DNA from: CAVUAF01 sp964460655
GTDB lineage: Bacteria > Acidobacteriota > Terriglobia > Terriglobales > Acidobacteriaceae
NCBI GenBank assembly: GCA_964460655.1
Contig: CAYWSH010000012.1
Location: 1 to 47,193 of the forward strand
DNA: 47,193 bases
Direction of reading: 5' to 3'
In this document: positions 17,555 through 26,298 of the stretch, piece by piece
Numbering within the stretch: the first letter of the stretch is position 1
Layout of the letters: every line of letters starts with the position of its first letter
Made by a program: the position numbers and the translations under genes
The notes under the pieces: generated by a model
The model's input: only the letters and a program-made list of their open reading frames with translations
Database searches by the model: none
Told to the model about the DNA's origin: nothing

Positions 17555-17576
17555 GGAGGCTGCTGAAACGTTTCAA
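17547..17576 (-). promoter_or_regulatory. Possible divergent promoter for the deoxyhypusine-synthase-like cluster
   Basis: On the minus strand TTGAAA (complement of 17571-17576), an 18-bp spacer and TATAAG (complement of 17547-17552). The -35 hexamer lies inside the LacI-type operator and the -10 overlaps the plus-strand -10, so one repressor could block both directions. The leader to the GTG at 17450 would be about 90 nt. This is inference from hexamer matches only. Confidence 0.4.
17564..17575. promoter_or_regulatory. LacI-family operator, TGAAACGTTTCA
   Basis: A perfect 12-bp palindrome with central CG, immediately downstream of the -10 box of the LacI-type gene. The same core occurs as a 14-bp palindrome at 26275-26288 before the TonB receptor operon. 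The GAAACGTTTC core equals, from memory, the core of the E. coli RbsR operator; PurR operators have a related AAACGTTT core. It supports autoregulation. Confidence 0.75.
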
Positions 17577-17584
17577 GGCTCGCC

Positions 17585-18606
17585 TTGAAGACCGCCAAGC
17601 CAGTCCGCGCCATCACCATGCGCGACATCGCGCGCGCCGCCGGTGTCTCTATCGGGACGGTATCGCACGTCATCAACGAGAACGCGCCTGTGCGCGAACC
17701 GCTGCGCGGACGCGTACTGGAAGCGATCGCGCGCCTCGGCTATCAGCCCAGCGAACTCGCCCGCGGACTGCGCCGCAACCAGACCGCCATCCTCGGAATG
17801 ATCATCCCGGACATCACCAATCCGTTCTTTCCGGCTGTGGTGCGCGGCGCCGAGGATGTGGCGTACCAGAATTCGTATCAGCTCATGCTGTGCAATGCCG
17901 ACAACGATCCCGCGAAAGAGCGCGCGTATCTGCACGAGCTGCGGTCGTATCGCATGTCGGGGCTGATCATGATCCCTTCGGTGAACAGCCGCGTGGACCC
18001 GCGTTCCGACCTGCCGCGCGGCTGTCCGGTCGTCTGCCTTGACCGCTGGCCCACGGGCTGGACCGGCGATACCGTCACGGTGGATAACGCTGCCGGAGCA
18101 TGCGCGGGCGCCGAGCACTTGCTGGCGATGGGACATCGCTGCATCGCGGTCATCACTGGCAACCTGCAACTGACGAATGCGCGCTCGCGACTCGAAGGAT
18201 TTCGCTCCGCCTTCAAGAGCGCGAAGGTAGAGATCGATCCCGAGTACATCCAGGAGGGCCGTTTCGACCGGCTGAGCGGCTACGAAAAGATGCGCACCAT
18301 CCTGCGATTGCGCCCGCGGCCTACGGCGATCTTCGCCAGCAATGACCTCATCGCCCTGGGCGCTTTGGCGGCGCTGCGCGAGGCCGGACTGCGCTGCCCG
18401 GAAGATATGTCGGTGCTCGGCTTCGACGACCTGGAATTCTCCGAGTTCATCCATCCGGCGCTGACCACGGTGGCGCAGCCCGGCTACCAGATGGGCGCGA
18501 AGGGCGCGAACCTGTTGCTGAAGCGGCTGCAGGGCGCAGCCGGCGCGGCACAGCACGTCGTGTTGCCCACGGAGCTGAAGATCCGCCAGTCGGTCGCGTG
18601 GATCGA
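17585..18606 (+). CDS. LacI-family transcriptional regulator (3' end lost in assembly gap)
   Basis: DNA-binding repressor with a periplasmic-binding-protein-like sensor domain. TTG at 17585 is the likely start (AAGG 6 nt upstream, giving a short tail before the HTH); ATG at 17618 would begin directly at the helix-turn-helix (MRDIARAAGVSIGTVSHVIN). The hinge YQPSELARGLRRNQT has the conserved Leu of regulators that insert into a central CG step. The sensor domain begins ILGMIIPDITNPFF and contains FASNDLIALGALAAL and LGFDDLEFSEFIHP. 340 residues are readable before the Ns, which is close to full length for the family, so only a short tail should be missing. The nearby operators and ribose/nucleoside genes suggest ribose or a nucleoside-derived effector. 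Confidence 0.9.
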
Positions 18607-18706
18607 NNNNNNNNNNNNNNNNNNNNNNNNNNNNNNNNNNNNNNNNNNNNNNNNNNNNNNNNNNNNNNNNNNNNNNNNNNNNNNNNNNNNNNNNNNNNNN
18701 NNNNNN
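18607..18706. other. Assembly gap of 100 Ns
   Basis: Exactly 100 Ns, a conventional scaffold gap of unknown true length. It removes the 3' end of the LacI-type gene (plus strand) and the 3' end of ribokinase (minus strand). Reading frames drawn through it are artefacts. The two genes converge here, so the real gap may be short, but extra genes cannot be excluded. Confidence 0.99.
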
Positions 18707-19521
18707 GCGTCGCGCAGCGAGAGTCCGTCGCTCAGTCCCACGGCCAACGCGCCGTTGTAAACATCGCCGGCGCCGACGGTGTCGATGGCCTTCACGCGTG
18801 GCGCGGGCAGGAGCGTCGCGCCGGCGTGATCGACCACCACGCAGCCCTGGTCGCCGAGTTTCACGATCACTTTTCGTCCACCCATGTCTTGCAGCTTGCG
18901 TGCGACGTCCACCGCCTGGTTCGGTGTAAGGCGAGAAGGCTGCATGCCGGCGAGGATCGCGGCTTCTGTTTCGTTGGGTGTCAGGATGTCAACGTCGTGC
19001 AGCAAGCCGATGGGCAGCGGCTGAGCGGGCGCCGGAGCCGGATCAAGGATGACCTGCGCGCCGGCCGCTTTGCCTTTCTGTGCGGCTGCGATCACCGTCG
19101 CCAGCGGATTCTCGAGCTGTAACAGCACCGTGGTCGCGCCCTTCATCACGCTGCCATCGATGTGCTCGGGAGCGAAGGCATCGTTCGCGCCGGGCACCAC
19201 GATAATGGAGTTCTGCCCCGTCTCCGCCACGAAGATGAGCGCGACGCCGCTCGTGCCGGGCGTGATGCCGATCCCGTTCACGTCGCAGCCTACGCTCGCC
19301 AGTTCCTGCTTCATATCAAGGCCGAAGTTGTCGTCGCCGATGCGGCCCAGCATCGCCGTACTGCCGCCGATGCGCGCGGCCGCAAATGCCTGGTTGGCCC
19401 CTTTGCCCCCCGGCGCGGTGAAGTACTTGTTGCCGATGATGGTCTCGCCCGGCACGGGGATGCGCGGCGATACCGCGACCACGTCCATGTTCAGGCTGCC
19501 TACGACGACGATCTTGGCCAC
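18707..19521 (-). CDS. rbsK: Ribokinase (3' end lost in assembly gap)
   Basis: PfkB-family kinase that phosphorylates D-ribose to ribose 5-phosphate in the cytosol. Start GTG at 19521 with GGGGGA upstream. The N-terminal signature is VVVGSLNMDVVAVSPRIPVPG, followed by the substrate-binding PGGKGANQAFAAARIGG. ILTPNETEA is typical, and DTVGAGDVYNGAL carries the catalytic aspartate and anion hole (DTTGAGD in most members). About 271 residues are readable, against about 305 for the family, so roughly 30 residues are lost in the Ns. It is the last gene of the operon starting with the receptor at 26180, 20 bp after the nucleoside-hydrolase-like gene, and fits the use of ribose freed from nucleosides. 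Confidence 0.93.
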
Positions 19522-19541
19522 ATGTCCCCCTGCAACGACTT

Positions 19542-20675
19542 CTAATTACTGGCTGGCCGCGGTGGCGCGGGCGGTGGTGGCGGTACTTTGAAGATGAGCG
19601 GGTCCTTCGCCTTCGGCGTTGGCGCCGACATCAGCGCCACAAACTGCTTGCCGAACTTGTCCATGTCTACTTCCATCTGGGTATGGACCGGCTGCACCTC
19701 CAGCGCCGGCTTCACGCGCTCGGTCCAGATGAGCGTGTCGCCGTAGCCGTAGTCACGGCTCAGGTCCATGTCCATGAAGTAGACGACTTCTTTCTTGATG
19801 ACCGATGGATCGAGCCACGCCGCGGCTGCGAGCTCGTCCCACAAATAGCTGCGTCCGGCGCGCGCAAAGCGCGACAGATAGATGGCTGCCGGGTTCTTCG
19901 ACTTCGAGATCTCCGCCAGCATTTCCTCGCTCAGCCGCGTCTGCACCGAGATGTCCACCGTGGTGCAAACGATCTTCGGCCATTTGGCGCGCAGCGTGAT
20001 GTGCGCCGCTTCGGGATCGAACCACAGGTTGAATTCGTGCCGCGAGTTCGTCGCGAACTCCGCGTTGTCCGTCTTTGGGCTGATGCTGCCGCCCATGAAG
20101 ATGAGTCCGGCGGAGAGCTCGGCGAATTGCGGATCGAGTGACAGCGCGAGCGCCAGGTTCGTCATCGGGCCGCCGGCGTAGATCGTCACCTGGTGCGGGT
20201 ACTTGCGCACCATGCGTACCAGGAAGTGCGCTGCGTCTTCTGTGCTGGCCTTCGTCGTCGGATTGCCCTCGCGCAACTCCGGGACGTCGAACGGTCCATG
20301 ACTGTTCGGGCGCTGGTTCCACGCGCCCTTGTAAATGATCTTGCCGTAGAGCTGTTCCCACTGCTCGGTCCACTTCTGTGTGCGGACCAGCGGGAACGCC
20401 GCGCCCGGGACAACGGGGATGTCGGTGCGGCCGATGAGTTCGAGGGTGCGCAGCGTGTGCGCGACTTCCTCGTCGCGCCAGGCGTCGCCGGTCACCACCG
20501 TGATGCCGAGCACTTCGACGTTGGGTGACTGGATGAAGACGAGGATCGATTGCTGGTCTGTGCCCGCCGGGCCGGCCGCGTCCTGGTCGATGATGACGTA
20601 GCGCTTTTCCTGCGCGCCGAGCGTGGCAGTCAACAGTAATAGGAGGATGGCGAGTCGCAGTCTCATAGGTTTCAT
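19542..20675 (-). CDS. Exported nucleoside-hydrolase-like protein with altered active site
   Basis: Protein of 377 aa of the inosine-uridine nucleoside hydrolase fold. The ATG at 20675 overlaps the transporter stop (ATGA); a Sec signal peptide follows (MRLRLAILLLLLTATLGAQ), placing it in the periplasm. Family features are VEVLGITVVTGDAWRDEE, GGPMTNLALALSLDP and FMGGSISP. The normally strict calcium motif DxDxGxDDA is changed: Asp30 and Asp32 remain, but the segment is lengthened and reads TDQQ (Asp40-Gln41) where two Asp are expected. The usual HD before the ALL.DP segment is WD (LWDELAAAAWLDP). The C-terminus is proline-rich. It may be a hydrolase with shifted specificity or an inactive binding protein. 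Its orthodox paralogue is at 21698. Confidence 0.85.
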   Translation of the reverse strand: MKPMRLRLAILLLLLTATLGAQEKRYVIIDQDAAGPAGTDQQSILVFIQSPNVEVLGITVVTGDAWRDEEVAHTLRTLELIGRTDIPVVPGAAFPLVRTQKWTEQWEQLYGKIIYKGAWNQRPNSHGPFDVPELREGNPTTKASTEDAAHFLVRMVRKYPHQVTIYAGGPMTNLALALSLDPQFAELSAGLIFMGGSISPKTDNAEFATNSRHEFNLWFDPEAAHITLRAKWPKIVCTTVDISVQTRLSEEMLAEISKSKNPAAIYLSRFARAGRSYLWDELAAAAWLDPSVIKKEVVYFMDMDLSRDYGYGDTLIWTERVKPALEVQPVHTQMEVDMDKFGKQFVALMSAPTPKAKDPLIFKVPPPPPAPPRPASN

Positions 20676-21652
20676 GCGTTGTACGCCAGGGCGATGACGC
20701 CGATGGCGGAAAGATAGAAGAGGAACATCAGGCCGATGAACGCCCACGCTTTGCTGTCGGCGCCCGCGAATTCCTTCCACACCAGCACGCCCCAGGCGGC
20801 GGCGATCATCGGCGCCGATTGTCCGATGGCATACGAGATCGGTACGCCGACGAATCCCGCCGCGATGAAGTTGAAGTTGCCGCCGAGTCCCCAAATGATC
20901 CCGCCAAGCACGCCGAGGAAATGGTCGCGTCCGCTGGCTTTGCCGAAGCCGGCGAACGAAACGGGCTCGCCGACCAGCGGATGCTTCATGAAGTAGGTAT
21001 TCACGACGAAGCAGCACAGGAACGCGCCGAGGCTGAACATCACCGACACGCTGTACGGCGTGAGCGCATGACCGTGCGTGAGGGAGCGCGTCACGAACGG
21101 TGCGAAGCCGCCCATCAGCAGGCCGGAGACGATGTTCACCATCACGCCCTTGCGCGTGACGCCGCCGCCGGCGCTGGCAAGGCGCTTGTACGCCATGGCG
21201 TCGCACAAGATGGCCGCGACGGCCAGCAAGAGGCCGAGTCCGAGGAACGCGATGTTGCCCTTCGGTTGCAGGATGTAGCTGAGCAGTACGCCTTCGACCA
21301 CCGCGATGCCGATGGCGATCGGGAACGCGATCGCCAGTCCCGCGATGGCGATGCCCGCCACCAGCAGCAGGTTCGCGATATTGAAGATGAAGCCGCCGAT
21401 CATCGCGTACACGATGTTCGAAGTGTCACCCGCCTGCAGGTTCGCCAGGAACGGTTCGCCCGTGCTGCCGCTGCTGCCCAGCGTCAGGGCAAAGCCGAGC
21501 GCGCAGATCACCACGCCGACGATGTAGTCCCAATAGAACAGGTCGAAGGAGTAGTTCTTCGTGCCTTTATAGGTGTTGGCCCACGATCCCCAGAAGCAGG
21601 CGCTCATGATCGTCATGACCAGCGCCACACCGAAGCTTGCGGGAGCCCACAT
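20672..21652 (-). CDS. Sugar transporter of the DMT superfamily (glucose/ribose uptake-like, ten helices)
   Basis: Integral membrane protein of 326 aa with about ten hydrophobic helices and no signal peptide. It resembles the GRP/GlcU/RbsU and RhaT-like branch of the drug/metabolite transporter superfamily: the start is ALVMTIMSACFWGSWANTYK, glycine-rich helices such as IGGFIFNIANLLLVAGIAIA follow, and IIWGLGGNFNFIAAGFVG and ISYAIGQSAPMIAAAWGVL sit in the second half. Proteins of this group import sugars by cation symport. Placed between two exported nucleoside hydrolases and ribokinase, ribose import is the likeliest job; nucleoside import is the alternative. The ATG at 21652 has GGAGG 6 nt upstream. 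The stop overlaps the next start. Confidence 0.83.
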   Translation of the reverse strand: MWAPASFGVALVMTIMSACFWGSWANTYKGTKNYSFDLFYWDYIVGVVICALGFALTLGSSGSTGEPFLANLQAGDTSNIVYAMIGGFIFNIANLLLVAGIAIAGLAIAFPIAIGIAVVEGVLLSYILQPKGNIAFLGLGLLLAVAAILCDAMAYKRLASAGGGVTRKGVMVNIVSGLLMGGFAPFVTRSLTHGHALTPYSVSVMFSLGAFLCCFVVNTYFMKHPLVGEPVSFAGFGKASGRDHFLGVLGGIIWGLGGNFNFIAAGFVGVPISYAIGQSAPMIAAAWGVLVWKEFAGADSKAWAFIGLMFLFYLSAIGVIALAYNA

Positions 21653-21697
21653 GCGTCCTCCGTGATGACAGCAGGTTTCTCGCGGCGCGTCCGCGGC

Positions 21698-22795
21698 TCA
21701 GCTGCGCGCCGCTACCAGTCTTCCTACCAGCAGTTCGAAGAAGCGATCGGCATCGAGGTCGAGCGCCACCTTCGCATTCGGCTTGAACTCGGTCAACTCC
21801 GGCTTGCTCACGCCCTCGGCCGGCGGCGCCGAACGGCGCAATGGCGCGCGATTGTACCCGACCGTCTCGCCCGCCGTGAATTCGCCCGCCGTCTCGACCT
21901 CGACGTAATAGCCCTGCGTCTTGACGACGTTCGGATCGAGCAGCGCCGCCACGGCGACCGAATCGTGCATCACCGGCCCCGTGCCGCTGAAGTTCGGATT
22001 GGCGCGCATGCGGTTCCAGATGGCGCGCGTGATCTTGCCGGCCGCCTGCGCGCTCGGGTTCTGCGCCGCTTCCAGCCGCTGGATGTGCTCATCGCGCAGG
22101 AACGCCTTGCGCGTGACGTCGAGTCCGACCATGGTGATCGGAATGCCGGCGTGGAACACCTCCTGCGCGGCTTCCGGATCTACGTAGATGTTGAATTCGG
22201 CCGACGGTGTCACGTTGCCGCGCGAGAGCGAGCCACCCATCAGATAGAGCGCGCGCACCATGCGCGGAAGCTCACGGTCTTCGCGGAAGGCGAGCGCCAG
22301 ATTCGTGAGCGGGCCGATCGCCACGATCGTGACTTCGCCCGGATGCGCGCGCACGATGCGGCGGATGAACTGCGTGGCGCCTTCCGCGATCGGTTTCGTT
22401 CTCGGTTCGGGGAACTGAACCCCACCCAGCCCATTCTCGCCGTGCGCATACGACGCGGTGATGAGCTTGCGCGCCAGCGGCTGGCTTGCGCCTTTGGCGA
22501 CCGGGATGTCAGTGCGTCCTGCGATCTCCACCAGGCGCAGCGCATTCGGCAACGTGAGCTCGAGCGGCACGTTGCCGGCGACTGGCGTGATGCCCTCGAT
22601 CTGCAACTCGGGCGAGTGCATCGCCAGCAGCAGGGCGAGCGCGTCGTCCACGCCGGGATCGCAATCGATGATGACCCGCTGCGGCGCACTGCCTCCCGCG
22701 GGACGAGTTTGCGCGGCCGTCAGCAGTTCGGGCGTGAGCGCACCGGCGGCCAGTGCTCCGGCGGTGCGCGCCAGAAAATCGCGACGCGATGTCAT
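21698..22795 (-). CDS. Tat-exported nucleoside hydrolase (IUNH family)
   Basis: Calcium-dependent hydrolase of N-glycosidic bonds in nucleosides, 365 aa. The N-terminus MTSRRDFLARTAGALAAGA is a twin-arginine signal, so the folded enzyme is exported. The catalytic calcium motif DCDPGVDDALAL is intact (Asp44, Asp46, Asp50, Asp51). NLALAFREDRELPRM, YLMGGSLSRGN, EFNIYVDPEAAQEVF and MHDSVAVAALLDP supply the remaining family signatures, including the HD pair. Start ATG with AGGAG 6 nt upstream. It is the second gene of the receptor-led operon, 19 bp after the TonB receptor and 45 bp before the transporter. It should release ribose and base in the periplasm. Confidence 0.94.
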   Translation of the reverse strand: MTSRRDFLARTAGALAAGALTPELLTAAQTRPAGGSAPQRVIIDCDPGVDDALALLLAMHSPELQIEGITPVAGNVPLELTLPNALRLVEIAGRTDIPVAKGASQPLARKLITASYAHGENGLGGVQFPEPRTKPIAEGATQFIRRIVRAHPGEVTIVAIGPLTNLALAFREDRELPRMVRALYLMGGSLSRGNVTPSAEFNIYVDPEAAQEVFHAGIPITMVGLDVTRKAFLRDEHIQRLEAAQNPSAQAAGKITRAIWNRMRANPNFSGTGPVMHDSVAVAALLDPNVVKTQGYYVEVETAGEFTAGETVGYNRAPLRRSAPPAEGVSKPELTEFKPNAKVALDLDADRFFELLVGRLVAARS

Positions 22796-22814
22796 CCGAG
22801 CTCCTGCACCAGTT

Positions 22815-25800
22815 TCAGAACACGTACTTCAGCGCGAACTGCACCTGGCGCGACGAGTGCGCCGTCGCCGTGATGCGGCCAAAGTTCACGTTGCCGAAGG
22901 CGGTGTTCGGCACCGAGAACTGCGTATGGTTGAGCAGGTTGAAGAACTCCGACCGGAACTGGAACCGCGTGTTCTCCGTCACCGGAAAGTTCTTGAACAG
23001 CGCCATGTCGAAGTTCACCTGGTCGGGACCGAATACTTCAGGCGTGCGCGGTCCCGCACCCAGGGTACCGATCGCCGGCGCGGCAAAGCACGACGTGTCG
23101 AGCCACTGCGTCGCCGTCTGCAGCGACGAGCTCAGTCGCCCGCTGCACGACATGTTCGGGCGATTCCCGATGCCGGTTCCCGATTGGTTCGACTGCATGC
23201 TGAAGCCGAGCGGGAAACCGCTGTGCGCCAGCAGGATCCCATTCAGCTCCCAACCGCCGATGACGTACTCGCCGACCGCCGGCATGGAGTTCAGCCAGCG
23301 CTGTCCTTTGCCCCACGGCAGTTGGTAGAGATAGCTGAAGGTGAAGTTGTGCTTCAGGTGGTTGCCGGTGTAACCCTTGTCGGCGTCGGGGAAGGGCAGG
23401 ATCGGGTAGTAATCGACGCCCGGATCGCCCGTGATCTCCTGGCGCAGACCGTTGCTCTGCGCCTTGCTCCACGTATACGCGGTCAGAAGATAGAGACCTT
23501 TGCGCGCCCGGCGCTCCGCTTTGAGTTGCAGCGAGTCGTACTTCAGCCAGCCATGGCTGTCGGTCACGAACACGCCGTTGTAAGCGGGATACGGACGCCG
23601 CGCGCGCGCGTTCGTGCCCGGTCCCGGCGGCGCCGAGTTGAAATCAAAGTTCTTCTGCATCAGCCGGCTGCCGTGTGTGCCGGCGTATGCCACCGTCAGG
23701 ACCGTCGCTCCCGGCAGTTCATGTTGCACGTTGAAGTTCCACTGCTGGATCAGGCCCATCTGGAAGTCGGGCGCCCACGAACGCCACGCACCGCCGTAGA
23801 GCTTGGGATCGGTGGGTGTTTGGTTCGCGGGGAAACCAGTGGCGAGCGTGCGCACCGGCGTGATGTTGTCGCTGGTGAAGGAATAGAAGTTCGCGTACGG
23901 CGGATTGGTGAACGGCCCCTGCGTGCCACCCTGCGCCGAGAGGTCATGGAACAGGCCATAACCGCCGCGCACCGCGGTGTTCGCGTGGCCGGGGAACGGG
24001 TTCCAGGCGAAAGCAACGCGCGGCTCGAAGCCCGTCGAATCGAATCTGACGCCGATATGCGGATCACCGGCCACCAGGCTCGTTGCGCCGCCCGCTTGGA
24101 ATGATGTGCCCGGTGAGCTGAACGGGCCCGCCACGTAGATGGTTGCGGTCTTCGGATCGAACGTGCTGAAGCGGTTGGCGGCCTCCGACATCGGCGTCGT
24201 CAGGTCATAGGCGAGGCCGACGTTCAGCGTGAGGTTCTGGTTGAGCGTGAAGTCGTCCTGGAAGTATGCGCGATATTCCTTCCACCGCCGTCCGCGCAGG
24301 AAGCCGTTCAGCTCGTCGTTGCGCGAGCCGGATGTCGGTATGCCCATCAGCAGGCTGGCGATCGCGTTGCCCGTGCTCGCATTCAGCGTGCCGTTGGCGT
24401 TGAAGCCGGCGGTGAACAGGCGATCGAAGGTGAACGCGCCCGCGAATGCGTTGTCGCCGAGCGTGTTCTCTTGCATCGCGCGGAAGGTGAAGCCGGTGTG
24501 GATGGCGTGGCGCCCATGCACGATCTCCACCGCATCGTTGTAGTGATAAATGTCCGTGCCACCCTGGAACGGCGAGAACTGCCGGTCGCCGACGGCGTTG
24601 AATCCCGTCACGCTGACCTGCGTCATGCCCGAAGTCTCGATCGTGCCCAGGTTCGCACCCGGGATGCCGAGTGCCTGCGACTTGTTGCTGCCGTAGCCGA
24701 ACGACGTGATGTAGTTGAACACGCGGTTGTAGCCCGCGGTGAACGTGTTGATGACCATCGGCGAGAAGATGTGCGTCTCCGAGATGCCGAGATTGCGCGC
24801 GTGCGTGCGGAACGTCTGGTTGCTGGCGAACGCGCCGGCGGCGCCGAAATCCGGAAGGCCCGAGGGCGTGTACTGCTGCGCGTTGTCCCAGCTGAAGCGC
24901 GCGAAGGCGCGATCATTCGGGCCGAAGTTGTGGTCGAGCCGCGAGTTCCAGCCCCAGTCGTCGAGCCGCTTGATCGGGTTCGAGAGATAGTTGCTGGCCA
25001 GACGGTCCGTGAACGTCGGGTCGGGATACAACGCCGCGATCGCACGCCCGATCGAGCTCTGCTTCGGCAGCGGGATGATGTTGCCGGTGAACGGCTGCCG
25101 TGTGTTCACGCCGTTCACCACCGCGGTCGTCGTCGGATCGAAGATCTGCACCGCCGGCGCGCCCGGGAACGCCTCCGTGAAGTTGCCCTGCTTCATCAGC
25201 GCCGTCGGGACCGTGCTGAGGATGGTCAGCCCTTGCCGCACCTTGTTGCCCTGGAAGTCGGCGAAGAAGAATGTCTTGTTCTTGATCACGGGTCCGCCCA
25301 GCGAGGCGCCGAACTGGTTCTGGATGTACTTGCCCTTCTTTGTGCCGTCGAAGAAGTTGCGCGCGTCGAGCACGTCGTTGCGCAGGAACTCGAATACACT
25401 GCCGTGCAAACGGTTCGTGCCGCTCTTGCTGCTCACCAGCACGGTGGTGCCGCCGCGGCTGCCGTACTGCGCGGAGTAGTTGAACGTCATCACGCGGAAT
25501 TCGCGGATCGCGTCCACTGAGGGCAGCAAGCCGATGCCGCCTGCCGTCAGCTCATTGTTGTCGATACCGTCGTAGAGCCAGTCGTTGGCGTTCTCGCGCA
25601 TGCCCTGCGCCGCCAGCGACATGCTGCCGCGGTACGACACCTCGCTGCTCGCGCCTTGATTGAGGAATGTCGCGGCGCGGCCTTGCGTGGTGCCCGGCCC
25701 TAGCAACGCGAGTTGGACGAAGTTACGGCCGTTCAGCGGCAGCTCCGACACCTGCTCCGCGTGAATGATCTGGCCGAGCGTCGCGTCCTGGCGCTGCACC

Positions 25801-26180
25801 TCCACCTGCGCTACGGTGCTCTCGACCGTCACCTCCTGCGCCACGGCCGAAGGCTTGAGCTTGAAATCGATGGTGCGCGCCTGCTGCACTTCCAGAAGGA
25901 CGTCGCGGCTCTCGTAACGCTGGAAGCCACTGGCCGCAACGGTCACGGTGTAGCTGCTGACCGGCAGTTGCGGGATGACGTAGTGTCCGCTCTCGTCGGT
26001 CGTGACCATGCGCGTCTGGTTCGTTCCCTGGTTGGTCACAGTGATGGTGGCCTTGGGGATGGCGGCGCCGGTCTGGTCCATCACGTTGCCCGAGAGGGAA
26101 GCCGTGGCCTGGGCCGCGGCATTGTGGGTGAGGGAGCAGGCAAGGATCGCAATCGCGATCGCCGAGCAAGTGCGCTTCAT
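22815..26180 (-). CDS. TonB-dependent receptor, Oar-like with N-terminal carboxypeptidase-regulatory domain (nucleoside operon)
   Basis: Outer-membrane receptor of 1121 aa. The ATG at 26180 is preceded by GGAGGAAACGCG; the longer frame upstream crosses the promoter and is not coding. It has a Sec signal peptide (about 1-24), a CarboxypepD_reg-like beta domain (about 26-112, SLSGNVMDQTGAAIPKATI), and a plug region with PLNGRNFVQLALLGPGTTQG and WLYDGIDNNELTAGG. A large barrel follows, ending in an aromatic residue (QFALKYVF) as outer-membrane insertion requires. The Acidobacterial Oar-like group lacks a SusD partner, and none is seen. Its position at the head of a nucleoside hydrolase/ribose operon suggests nucleosides or oligonucleotide-derived material as ligand, which is inference. 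Confidence 0.92.
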   Translation of the reverse strand: MKRTCSAIAIAILACSLTHNAAAQATASLSGNVMDQTGAAIPKATITVTNQGTNQTRMVTTDESGHYVIPQLPVSSYTVTVAASGFQRYESRDVLLEVQQARTIDFKLKPSAVAQEVTVESTVAQVEVQRQDATLGQIIHAEQVSELPLNGRNFVQLALLGPGTTQGRAATFLNQGASSEVSYRGSMSLAAQGMRENANDWLYDGIDNNELTAGGIGLLPSVDAIREFRVMTFNYSAQYGSRGGTTVLVSSKSGTNRLHGSVFEFLRNDVLDARNFFDGTKKGKYIQNQFGASLGGPVIKNKTFFFADFQGNKVRQGLTILSTVPTALMKQGNFTEAFPGAPAVQIFDPTTTAVVNGVNTRQPFTGNIIPLPKQSSIGRAIAALYPDPTFTDRLASNYLSNPIKRLDDWGWNSRLDHNFGPNDRAFARFSWDNAQQYTPSGLPDFGAAGAFASNQTFRTHARNLGISETHIFSPMVINTFTAGYNRVFNYITSFGYGSNKSQALGIPGANLGTIETSGMTQVSVTGFNAVGDRQFSPFQGGTDIYHYNDAVEIVHGRHAIHTGFTFRAMQENTLGDNAFAGAFTFDRLFTAGFNANGTLNASTGNAIASLLMGIPTSGSRNDELNGFLRGRRWKEYRAYFQDDFTLNQNLTLNVGLAYDLTTPMSEAANRFSTFDPKTATIYVAGPFSSPGTSFQAGGATSLVAGDPHIGVRFDSTGFEPRVAFAWNPFPGHANTAVRGGYGLFHDLSAQGGTQGPFTNPPYANFYSFTSDNITPVRTLATGFPANQTPTDPKLYGGAWRSWAPDFQMGLIQQWNFNVQHELPGATVLTVAYAGTHGSRLMQKNFDFNSAPPGPGTNARARRPYPAYNGVFVTDSHGWLKYDSLQLKAERRARKGLYLLTAYTWSKAQSNGLRQEITGDPGVDYYPILPFPDADKGYTGNHLKHNFTFSYLYQLPWGKGQRWLNSMPAVGEYVIGGWELNGILLAHSGFPLGFSMQSNQSGTGIGNRPNMSCSGRLSSSLQTATQWLDTSCFAAPAIGTLGAGPRTPEVFGPDQVNFDMALFKNFPVTENTRFQFRSEFFNLLNHTQFSVPNTAFGNVNFGRITATAHSSRQVQFALKYVF

Positions 26181-26274
26181 CGCGTTTCCTCCGTCGTGCC
26201 GAGACACGACCGCTGCAGTTTCAGCCGGAGCCGGCCAAGGGCTGGCGCCTCGGAGAAGCGCCTCCGTGCCCGGT

Positions 26275-26288
26275 TTGAAACGTTTCAA
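26275..26288. promoter_or_regulatory. LacI-family operator, TTGAAACGTTTCAA
   Basis: A perfect 14-bp palindrome in the leader of the receptor operon, beginning 10 nt after the -10 box. It shares the 12-bp core with the operator in front of the LacI-type gene at 17564-17575 and has the same distance from the -10 box (9-10 nt), which supports control of both by the LacI-type regulator encoded at 17585. Confidence 0.8.
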
Positions 26289-26298
26289 GATGATGGCG

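Noticed and set aside
17555..17559. GGAGG as ribosome-binding site of the LacI-type gene
   Set aside because: It lies over 25 nt before any usable start codon, and a stop codon follows in the regulator frame at 17564; it lies in the promoter/operator region.
18598..19122. Open frames read through the Ns, including long regulator and ribokinase versions
   Set aside because: Translation across a 100-N gap of unknown length is meaningless; the two genes were cut at the gap edges.
20819..22873. 684-residue plus-strand open frame
   Set aside because: It is the antisense shadow of the sugar transporter and the Tat-exported nucleoside hydrolase, whose minus-strand frames have clear motifs, signals and SDs; its composition is Arg/Ala/Asp/Glu/His-rich as expected for a shadow in high-GC DNA.
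22458..24104. 548-residue plus-strand open frame
   Set aside because: Shadow of the TonB receptor and nucleoside hydrolase genes, low-complexity Arg-rich translation.
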